Below are positions 48,901 through 59,500 of a stretch of 64,000 bases of DNA, in pieces. The translations under genes and the position numbers were made by a program. Every line of letters starts with the position of its first letter. The first letter of the stretch is position 1. The notes under the pieces were generated by a model. The model saw only the letters and a list, made by a program, of their open reading frames with translations. It was not told where the DNA came from and did not search any database. The DNA comes from Bimastos eiseni (Eukaryota; Annelida; Clitellata; Crassiclitellata; Lumbricidae): positions 15,801,823 through 15,865,822 of the forward strand of contig OY365815.1 in the NCBI GenBank assembly GCA_959347315.1, given 5' to 3'.

Positions 48901-50194
48901 CATGTGACTGTTAAAATGTTGTCTGCAATATTGCCATTTTCTGATCTCTGATAGAGCAAAGAAATCTGCTTCAATCATTCTATCGAACTCGATATTGCGC
49001 CCCTTCAAGATTTCTTCTCAGAGGCGGTCAGACTACGGCTAAAGAGCAGTTTCAGCAATGAGTATAATGCAATTGAGGAGCTTTTGTGCTGGTTGTGAAG
49101 CTCTTGTGAGCCCATTCCGGTTGGTTGGGCCACCACTTTAAAGGCTCGATTCTGCATCTCGAAAGTGCATGCGAAAGCAGCAGTCAAGTTACCCCAAGCA
49201 GCAGATCGGAGAGACCGTTCACTGTCATTAATGGGTCGACACAGCTCCTGAAAGTATAGAAATCCTGTATGTATAATGCTACAGGAGAGTTGCTGGTGAA
49301 GGATGTTGCACTTATATAGACAGATACATAGCAGTCCTAGGGATTCCTCTATCTCTATCAGTCTCCATGACTACTGCTTGTAGTAGTTTCTGTGATGATG
49401 TATGAATTTCTAAGGTTTCACCTTTTATTAGATTGGTGTCAGTATAAATCATCTTTTGTTTTAGGGCGAATCTGATGACTGCATCATTCATTTGGCCAAA
49501 AAAGACAGCATGATTCCGCAGTGAGTCTTCTTATGTATCCATTGACATGCAGGTTATTTAGTTGGCATGATGTGATGTATTGCTTGTGATTATGTCTTGT
49601 AAATCTTCTCGTTGTCCATGACACAATAACTCCTAATTCATATGTATCAAGTAGGCTATAAGTGGTCTTCAGTCTTGCCCCGTAGTTGCGAACCATTGTA
49701 GATGTACAATTGTGGGTGTATTTTCGTCCATAAAGCTTCCGATAGTCTAAATTAACTGTCTTTCCCTGAGTTGCAGATGGTTTGACTTGACCTTCTTATA
49801 ATGACACTGATGGGTGAAGGTTGCTTTAACTTGCAAATAATTGAATGAATATTTTTTGTGTAGTGCTATAGAGTCTAGGATGTTTGCTTGTTTTACTTAT
49901 TGTTACATAAAGCATCTTTCATTAGTCTCTAGGAAGTACGGAATGGTAAAATTATAAACTGCATACATGTATGTCAATGATGAGTGTTAATTATGGACTT
50001 CATGCAGCCCGTGTTTAATTGCTTAATTGGTAATTTATTCACCAAAAAATGCTGTCTCTGTGTGAACTGAGTGTTGACCAGTTAATGGTTTGGTTTGCTG
50101 TGTCTAATGCACTTGACAGATAATGCCTTGTGAATTCTCCAGAGGGTTTAAATTATTAAAATGTGTAGTCTTCTTTTATTTCAGGAACTTTTAA
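45994..50194 (+). CDS. RPS21: 40S ribosomal protein S21 (eS21), complete, 5 exons, 83 aa
   Basis: Small-subunit ribosomal protein. Exons: 45994-46043, 47596-47659, 48208-48279, 49465-49520 and 50185-50194, all with GT-AG junctions. The joined frame is 84 codons including stop, so 83 residues, the same length as human RPS21. It starts MQNDAGEYVDMYIPRK, continues SASNRIISAKDHASIQINLA, then TYAICGDIRRMGESDD, and ends IPQNF where human ends SKNF. The last exon carries only 10 coding bases. The start is fixed by exact agreement with the family N-terminus. Intron 1 (46,044-47,595) hosts an inverted pair of short transposons. Confidence 0.97.
46474..46803 (+). mobile_element. Short inverted-repeat transposon in RPS21 intron 1, copy 1
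   Basis: Left end GGTATAATGCGAACCACGAA and the mirror of its right end (GGTAAAATGCTAACCACGAA) agree at all but a few bases. The interior carries GAGGGTC/TTAGGG words and a perfect GTCACGTGAC palindrome. It is about 330 bp with no coding capacity. Its relative at 46,878-47,167 is inverted. Confidence 0.85.
46878..47167 (-). mobile_element. Short inverted-repeat transposon in RPS21 intron 1, copy 2 (inverted)
   Basis: Begins GGGTGTAGGTAAAATGCGAA and ends with the mirror of GGCAAAATACGAACCGCAAA. The interior, including TTGGCTGCCAAAAGTCACGT, is the reverse complement of copy 1. The two copies are separated by only 74 bp. Confidence 0.85.
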
Positions 50195-53100
50195 AGGTTG
50201 CCTGCTCAAGATTTCATCTTCACGAGTGGTGTGCCAGAACTGTAGAACTTTATAACGTGCTGATAACAGGCGTTCTGTATGCAAAACCGTCTTTAATAAA
50301 CGAATTTGCATTGCAAGTGTTTGTTATTCTGAGAAATCAGTGTTTCAGTTTGAAAGCAATTCAGCTTCTTTTATCTTAAGTGATTCACTTTGGTTTACCC
50401 CAGGTGTACAAAAAGTCAAGAATGATTGAGCATTATCTATGCAGCTAAAATTGTTCTGTGTTTTAAAAACTGATGTTTATCTACAAGCTTGGCAAATGAT
50501 TCTAAAATGAGTAATATGTCTGTGGTTCTAACTCTTAATGCAATTGAACTGATGCTAGAAAATACTCTGAAGTTGAGTGTTGCTGGGTCCATTTGGTACT
50601 TAGGTGTGTCGCTTTTTATGGAATACCATGCTGTGTCATTCTCAATTTGCCTTCCATTCTAGTAAGGTTTTTGATTAATTATCATTGGATTTGGAGGTAT
50701 TGGTCAATTGTGCAATGTTGTCGTTGGTTGTAAAGCAGTTGTAGTTTAAGAGCTATGCTAAAGTTTGTGTCTTGGCCAACCTAAACAAGTGAAGTTATCA
50801 AACGCTGCACTCGACAGTTCACATGCATCTTGAGCTGCAGTCGTGGATCTTGACGGGATCTGCCTTCGAACTTGCTTTAATTACAGCGGTTGCATTTTAG
50901 CCTGGTTAGAATTGAATACGTGTATTCACAGCATTTTGTGGCTACTAGTTAATTGATGTTCACTAGCAGCACATCTTTTGCTTCAATCTAAGTAAGTAAG
51001 AATATTCTGTATTAGACTACCAGCAAATGCACAGTAGCATAGTATTCAAAAAATTTCTAGCATTTGAACTACATGTAGTCCATTTTAACATAATTTTAGG
51101 CATTTTAAAGAATTTTAGGCATTTTTAATTGATCTGTAACCGCTTAGTTTTGGTTATTCAAGGGCGTCCAATGGCTTGGTAGGCATATTTTTGTTTCTTC
51201 AGAGATACGTGGTGTACATGCCATTTAGCCAGAAAGGAAAAAATTAATAGAATTCTAGCAGTGCAAATTTTGGCTTTAATTAGAGACAATACCATGTTTT
51301 AACGAAGTTGAATTAAAAAAATTTCTAAACATCGGTTGATGGTTGCAAGCCAAATCAAAGAATAGTCCACACGACCTGCAGCACTTTTGATTTCAAGTTT
51401 TAAGTTCTGTTCTGAGGGCCAGTAAGTCGATACCAAGAGTGAATGCTTGCCAGTCAAGAGTTGCATATGCACGAGGGTCGTTCGTAAAGGACGTCTGCGA
51501 AAATACTGTGCACTGCTCCTTCCCTTTTGCGGGCACCCGCGTCAGAAGATGACTAGAAAAGGGGCACAAAAACCAATCGATCGGCTTCCTTTCTGCTGCT
51601 TTTGCATGCTAAATCGATTCCCGGAATTCATTTACATAATAAAATGGTTAGTGGGACGTGCAGCACTGATGAGTTGGCGAGGCAAAACTGCAGACCGCCA
51701 TAGCGTAGGCCTAGGCTTGTAGGCTCTTTAAACAACCAACATTTTAGGTTTGCACTTCTTCAATTAGATTAATTGTATTTGTAACTATTTAGAATAATGC
51801 TTTAAGCCGCGGGGCCGTCCATAAACGACGTCACGCGCCTAGGTGGAGACCTGGAGGGGTCACCCATGTGTGACGAGGGGAGGGGTGTTGATAAAATGTG
51901 ACGTCATAAAAATGCGAAATTTTATTAAAAACTTTCACTCCATTAAACAAGGTCCACCTAATTGGCAATTAATGATACCACAATTTAACAACACTAATTA
52001 TGATCATTGTTTTCTTTATTTTTGGATTGTCTATATTTTACGGGGAAAATTTACGCTCGCTGTGAGTTTTGGAAGTGAGGCAGCCATTGTTTTAACACAC
52101 AAACAGGAATCTATTATCCCGTCCAAATGCACAGAGTCGCTGAAACGAAGAAAATGGAGTGTGTGGATTCTATATTATTTATTCCATGAAGGAGCATTTT
52201 GCTTCACTATGGGAGAATGAAGCGTTATAAAGTTTAGCTTGTTTCTAGTGATTGTTTTTAAACATTTAAAAAATTGGAGGCCTAGTATAAATTGTTCTGC
52301 CATAATTCAGCCCAAATTCATCTTGGAGAATGCATAATATTGTAATAATTATACTTTCTCCATTTGTCTTCGCTCTACTATTATAGTTTTAAAGTATTTC
52401 TATAGTTATAATAACGTTTTTGCTAATTATAAAAAAATCAATCTGCATTACATTGCGGACATCTGGGGTTCTCGGAGGGGGTCAGAGATTTGGGAAGTCA
52501 TGTCAGTTATTAATTACTATTTGGCAGTAGATAGCCCAGCAATTGTGAAACAAATAGGCCCCAAAAGGACCGAAATGTTTTGATTAACGTTTGCTGTTAT
52601 CCTAGTAGGCCTATATTTTTGGTTTGAGATTGGCTCCAGGCTTACGGTTTGCTAAGGTAAATCTCTTGTTTCTATACCTTGCATTTTGGTCGTAGGTCCG
52701 CCCACAGTCGATGAGCCTGCCGAACTAGTTCTACGTGCAACGCCGACGTGTAACCACGTATGGCCTTATTTTAGACTTCTGTGTATGGGTCTGCATTTTG
52801 TCGTCATACCGTGCTAGTGCCAATGGAGCGCCATTTTCAACACACTTAAGTCGGGAGTGTAGCAAACTGAATAAAATATAATTTATTTTGAAGAAGTGAA
52901 GGTACATGAATTATAAAAACGACTTGTTTTGACAGTAGATAGACATAAAACAGTTTTGACTTAATTAAGTTTATATTTCCCAGCTCTGTTTTAATTATCT
53001 TATGGTGCTAGTCCGAAAACAACTATGTGTCGAAGATTGCCATGTAATGGTGAATGCATTCGATCCGATACTTTGATGTTTTTTGAGTCATTTGACATCA

Positions 53101-53554
53101 ACAATCAACACCAGGGATTTGTCCGAAACTTAGTCAGCCGCTTGTGGTTTTGCCCGCTAAAGATATATTTGAAGTCCAACTTGCTTTTTATAAGGTGTAT
53201 CTTGACCATGTTAAGTAGGACCTAGAATGCATACTTTTAGACGACAAAGCCGATGAGTTTTCGAATAATGTCATGAGTTGCAGCAGCAATCCAACAAGTA
53301 GTAACTAGAAATTCCTTTTCCAGACAACGAGTTCTTTAATTCGTTCATCGCACGACAATTGACTCAGAACCGGACGTTCAGCTGCCCATAAAGAGGGCGG
53401 AGCTTTCGTTCGGATGATTTTAATAAAATCAAGTATTTACCCGTAACGGAACAGACGTCGATAGACTTTGGAAAGGAATGTCAAGATGATAAAAAAATCT
53501 TTTTTGAATGCTCTTCGTGAGCTTTATTAATTGTTTGGTAGTGTCATATGCAGA
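50195..53554. other. Intergenic region between RPS21 and UBE2J1
   Basis: S21 3' untranslated sequence is at the left. Two transposon-end-like sequences follow: GGGTCGTTCGTAAAGGACGT at about 51,475 and GGGGCCGTCCATAAACGACG at about 51,810. Both resemble the termini of the element at 61,999-62,854, but no matching right ends were found. The UBE2J1 promoter side at 53,360-53,400 has TGACTCA and a GGGCGG box. The 125-codon frame at 51,843-52,220 lies just inside the second transposon end and matches no family I know. Confidence 0.6.
50295..50300 (+). terminator. Polyadenylation signal of RPS21
   Basis: AATAAA 101 bp downstream of the S21 stop codon, followed by GTGTTTGTTATTCTG, a GT-rich element of the usual kind. 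Confidence 0.75.
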
Positions 53555-56500
53555 ATGGAAAGTGGTTACAATCTCCGCAGTCCAGGTTTGTTGCGCTGAT
53601 CTTTCTCAATTTAAAAAGTTTGAACTTGTGTTATTTGTTGTTGCGGGGTGCTTCTGCGGTAGAAGAGTCCGCCACACAATGCATGAATAAAGGTTTTGTG
53701 GCATGGCTTCTATTGACGATCCAGAACCTCAAGAGTAGAAAATGGTTTTGAGGAGGGATAATGATGTAGAGATGAGAGTGAGAAAGAATGGCAACATGTC
53801 GAGAAGATGGATGGGCATTCCCTAGGGAGGATCCACTGGTGCTAAAAGATCTAGCCTGAACCATAGTGGTCCTAACTTGTGTAGCAAAGAGAACATGACA
53901 ACTCAAAGTGGAGAGGTCGATTTAATACTCCAGAAAGAGGGAAGCAAATGGGATCCACAAGATATGCCCAGTTTGGATTATTAGTGACCAGGGCAAGAAG
54001 TTTGAACTGCTAGTGAGCTGGTAGATACAGCCAGTGCAATTGATTGATCATAGACGAGGAGAAGTGGGAATATATATTGAGCATGGACCTATCCGCTAGT
54101 TGTCAGCATATTTGTTCAAGGCATTTGCATACTATTCTGTATTACTCTCATCACCCATCCACCAGTGTGTTATTATATGTTTTCATATCAGCATTTAAGT
54201 TTAATTACAGCCTGGGTTTGTTCAGTTATATGGATACAAATGATGGAACCTCAACACTATGTTGATCAGGTGTTGGTTATTTTAATCTTTTATCAGTTTT
54301 CTATTCTGGAATCTAGCTTTGTATCTTTCGTAGCGGTGAAGCGACTGATGAAAGAAGCTCAAGAACTCAGAGAACCAACAGAACAGTTCTTTGCTCAGCC
54401 ACTGGATGTATGTGTTATTATATCAAATCAGATCTTGTTTCTCTTCATTAGCAGTGTCGATGGTCAATTATTTTATTAATTATTTTATTAACTGTTATTT
54501 GTCCCCAAGGCGAAGAGAGTCCAACAGGGACTTAAATATTACTACCTGTTGATGTAATTTGTCTGGAGGCGACCCTTTTCGTCGCTGGGACATCTTGTAT
54601 GGTCGTCAGTTTATTAATTATTTCAATTTGTTTTTTTAGGATCCTTGTACTTCTGTGTATATGCCTAGCCAGTTATGCTTTATCACATCATAGTTATCTG
54701 TTGAATTTGTAAGTGCTTATTTATATAGTGCTCATTTGGCTTGATCATTGTGTTGAAGATTTCATTTTAGTATTTCAGGAGCAAATGATATGAGTTCTTT
54801 TGAAAATGATGTTATATAAATAACCACACAGTTGCACTGAAGACTATAACAGATTATGATGGAAATTCTAATCAGGGACATGAATATATATATATATATA
54901 AATTACCTTAGGGATTCATGTATATATATATATATATATATATATAACACTCATTTTAAGACCTCATTATAACACTATAAGGATTAAGGATGTTCTAGAT
55001 CTGGCTACCATATTCAGCATTCTGACCAGTTTATGGTGCACTCTTGGGGTTTTCTTCATTATTAAAATTATATTGTTTGTGTTTGCAGGATAACTTGTTC
55101 GAATGGCATTTTACAATTCGTGGCCCTGCTGACTCAGAGTTTGAAGGTGGCATCTATCATGGCCGCATTGTTCTACCACCTGAGTACCCTATGAAACCTC
55201 CAAGCATCATCTTGCTAACGGTCAGCCTTAAGTACTTTTCTTGTTCTTGGAACAGTTTACCTTTAGTTCTTTTGAAATGCTTAGTGTAGGTGGCCACCAT
55301 CAGTTCTATATTGGTACTTGATACAGTTACCCATCGATAGTTTCATATAATTCAGTGGTAAACCCTCAGTACTTCTCAGTTGCTTTGTAAATTGCTTATC
55401 ATAACTCTCTACATGACAGGGTGTGGCTTGTAGGCTGGCATGTAAACTTTGTTTATACATGGATCAGATCCTTAATTAATTATCCAAAAATTTATGTAGA
55501 CACTTTTTATTGGTACCATTGTTTGTTAGTTTGACCTTAGCAATGACTTGCAGAAATAGCATAAGTAAGTAAATATGCATATATATTAATGTATTTTGTG
55601 TATATGTGCTGGTTGCAAATTAGTAATGCTTTGGATATTCTTGACAATTTGATTCACCAGTGTAATTTTTTTCTGCAGCCAAATGGCAGATTTGAGACGA
55701 ACAAGAAGATATGCTTGAGCATTTCAGGCCACCATCCGGAGTCCTGGCAGCCATCTTGGTCATGTGAGTTCAAGATTTTAGATTTTGGACTGAAACATTG
55801 GTCGAGTTACTTAGAGGTGACCACAGACTGATGCATTTTGGATTGTCATGATGAATGCTTTTAAGGTGTACCAATTAGAATGGATTGAATTCAGCAAATA
55901 TTCTCCATCTGGAGGAAGGTTGCTCTTCCGTGCTCCCACTTAGAGCTATACCGAGTAATTGGCCGATTATAGAGATATCAGCAGTATCGGTTATTGGCAA
56001 GATAATCGGTGCCGATGATAAAAATTATTTTTTTAATTTTATAATATTATTTTCAGTCTATAAAAGCAAAATGACAACAGCAACATCCCTGGGTCTGTGA
56101 AGGACCACATTTCGTTTCGTTCCCATATCGCGTCGTCGAGCCAATGGCTTCTTCAGAGCAGTGGTGAGACCACCCACTGTGATAGTATAGACCATGGGAA
56201 CATGTCAATATAGTCTTGTGCAGAGTGAGTCATAGTGCCTGATTGAGGGCCAAGGAACAGCTGGCCAATTCAACAGAGAAACCGATGAATATACATCGTG
56301 GAGGTATGCCTAATGAATACATGCTAGCTGCCAATCAGATCTCCCCGAAACATTTCAGTTGCCTGAGACTAGATGGGTGGCTGTGAATTGGCCAGCCGTT
56401 TCTTGACCTTTAAATATCCTGGGCACAGTTCGACAGCGGGCGGTGTGTCTAATCTGTATTGCCTGCGTAGGATTAGTCCCTAACTATGTGCATACGTCTC

Positions 56501-59500
56501 CTACAGAGCAAGTGTTTTGCTTGTATCACAACAATAGGTAGTAGCAGTAGGTCTATCTTTTGGAACTAGACATCTTGGGAAACACAATGAAATAATCAAC
56601 TAAATAATCGGGCAGTGGCAAATGAATAATCGACAATAATTGGTATCGGCATAATCGGCAAAAAAATCGGTACAGCTCTACTCCCACTCCCATCCTTTCC
56701 ACATTATCCACTTCCCTTACTTTTGACCTATTCTTTATCCTTTCCTTCTGTCAACCACAATTTCCCATCCCAATATAACTTCTTTGCATCATCTTTTTTG
56801 TCTCTGTCCGTATCCCATGTAGGTGGAAACTTAATGGATCCACCATTCTGCATACATCACTAAATGGACCACAGAGTATTACAGACATCTTGGTCTATTT
56901 TGTATGGATATTAGTGAGGCATGGTGGCCGATAGGTTAGAGCGATCGGCCCGTAATGCTCAGTGTGTGCTGAGTGAGCGGGTTCGACCCTCATTCGTGGA
57001 GTCACTGTGTAGGGACCTTGAGCAAGTAGTTCTCGCACAGTTGCTCTGCATCGTAACTGCTGTTGCGTCATCAAGGCGTATGTGCACTTCTGAACCAAAA
57101 ATTTTTGAGGAAGAGCAATATTGCATTTCAGTTGTATTGTTAGTATTTTCTTCTATTTGTTCTCTGCTGGTCACTGCAGGTGTGAGTTGTGCACTGTTAA
57201 TATTATATATTTGTAACTCATAATAAACTGACATATATTAATATACTGTTATACATCACTAATCAAAATAAATGCAATTATATATAATTCTCACGTTTTC
57301 CTGGTTTGTATTTTTAGTGCGAACTGCACTTCTTGCGATCATTGGTTTCATGCCGACCCATGGTAATGGAGCAATTGGATCTCTCGACTACACAGCAGAT
57401 GAGAGAAAGGCTCTTGCCAAAAAGTAGTTCTTTTCCCCTCTCATGTTGAAGTATCGTAATTGTAAACGAATTTATCTAGACATTTACCTCAGTATTTAAA
57501 GAATGTACATGTTCATGTAAAGGAACTATTGGATTTGTAAAGGTCTAGTTGCTGGGGTTTCTTCGTAAACAGGTGTTCATAAAACAATTCTTCGTAAACA
57601 GTTGTCCGTGAAATAATTCATTATAAAGCACTATTGACCGTAACACAAGTGTCTGTCACCGTATATGGTGGATATGATGAATGTTAAAAACACCTAAAAT
57701 TTGTAAAACATGCATCATGAGGGTCGGTTAGGGTCAGGTTAAGCATCGCGAGGGTTGGTTAGGGTCAGGTTAAGCATCGCGAGGGTTGGTTAGGGTCAGG
57801 TTAAGCATCATGAGGGTCGGTTTGGGTCAGGTTAAGAATCATGAGGGTTGGTTAGGGTCAGGTTAAGCATCATGAGGGTTGATTAGGGTCAGGTTAAGCA
57901 TCATGAAGGTCGGTTTGGGTCAGGTTAAGCATCATGAGGGTCGGTTAGGGTTAGGTTAAGCATCATGAGAGTCGGTTTGGGTCAGGTTAAGCATCATGAG
58001 GGTTGGTTAGGGTCAGGTTAAGCATCATGAGGTTCGGTTAGGGTCAGGTTAAGCATCATGAGGGTCGGTTTGGGTCAGGTTAGGCATCAAATGCGCAGTT
58101 CTTTGCACTTTATCAGAAAATCCTTGTTGATTTGCTTGACTAAATCAACGATTACTATTTATTCATTCAATATTTCTCTTAAGTAAATCATGGCGACATG
58201 AACTTGAAGCTCTTTTCTGCCAAGCATCAACATATGAAGCCTTCATCAGAAGAACCGCGGAAGTCCATTTTCGGTTTATTGATATATTCCCCCCAAACAT
58301 TTTTTAATCTACAGATATATTGTATCTGTAGATTTAAATATTTGGGGGGAGATATGTCAATAAACCGAAAATGGACTTCCAGGCTTCATATGTTTTCAAG
58401 TGTTGTAAGAAGTGTGCAGTAGAGAAATGATTTCCTTACCTGCTATTCATTTCATGAATGCTGATTTTCCTTCAGGTCACTGGACTGGAAGTGTCCTCAG
58501 TGTGGTGCTGTTCATAGGCTGCTTTTGCCAGTAACTGAAGCCAGTAAGGCTTTGAACAGGGAGGCAAAGGAACTCGGATCACAGATCAATCTCCAGGTAT
58601 GGCCATCAATCTTCAGGTATTCAACTAAATTGATGATATTAACAAGTCTGCAGGTATGATTTCCAGGCATGCTAGTCCTTTTCCAGGTGTGTCGATCTCC
58701 ATCTCAATTTCAAGAAATTTGTTCATTTTTTAATTCCAGACAGTGTGGGCCAATACTGGTCTTCAATTTATGAGAACTAATGAACTTCCTCCTGCTTGTT
58801 GAGAAGCAATAACATTTTCATATTGTGATAAGTACTGCTAGTTCTGTGTCTGCACGTTGACTGAGCAATCTTTTGTCTCAGATACCAAGCTTCTGAGAAG
58901 TTTCTGTGGAGACTCAAATGGAAAAATGTGATGCCTTTACCTTGTGTAATCTGTATTTTTTTACAGCACTGAAATTCAGTCACTCTTGACGGAAGCCTGC
59001 GTTACCATATTGTTGCATAAGTTGATAATTATTAATAACGAACTTTGTTAAGTACTTAAAATTGTGTCTATAAAACTTGTGATTCCTCTATTTCTACTTC
59101 TTTTGACTGCAGTAGCCTGATTACTGGCTTCCCTAACCTATTTGATTTTAACTGGTGTATAACTCAGGCTACATTCGCCGTTCCCATAGTGTGTAGTCTG
59201 AGATAACTCGGGCTGCGTCGGGCATGGCTACTTCTGACCACCCAGTAGGCATTGTGCTTGTGTAAACCGTGGGAAACTGGCAGAAGCCCATAGCTGTTGT
59301 GTTAAATGAGTCACTGTTCCTGCTTAATTACTTTGGGCATAGTTATGTTATTTCTGCCAGCTGCAAACGGCTGGTGGACCTGGGAGTATGGTTTACGTGA
59401 CTGATACGCAGAAGCTGCTGGCATTATTCAATTTATTTATCAACTATGACATGTTTGATGTCAATGTCAAGCGAAAACACCCTGATAATTTTGTGTGGTC

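Noticed and set aside
51843..52220. 125-codon plus-strand frame METWRGHPCVTRGG
   Set aside because: It begins inside a transposon-like end (GGGGCCGTCCATAAACGACG) and matches no family I know. It is probably a chance frame.
23500..57010. Functional tRNA genes at the SINE heads
   Set aside because: A- and B-boxes are present, but the cloverleaf arms do not close, and each head is followed by the same non-tRNA body and tail, which marks SINEs.
57712..58083. Interstitial telomere from the TTAGGG words
   Set aside because: TTAGGG occurs at most once per 31-bp unit and not as a hexamer array, so this is a minisatellite, not a telomeric tract.
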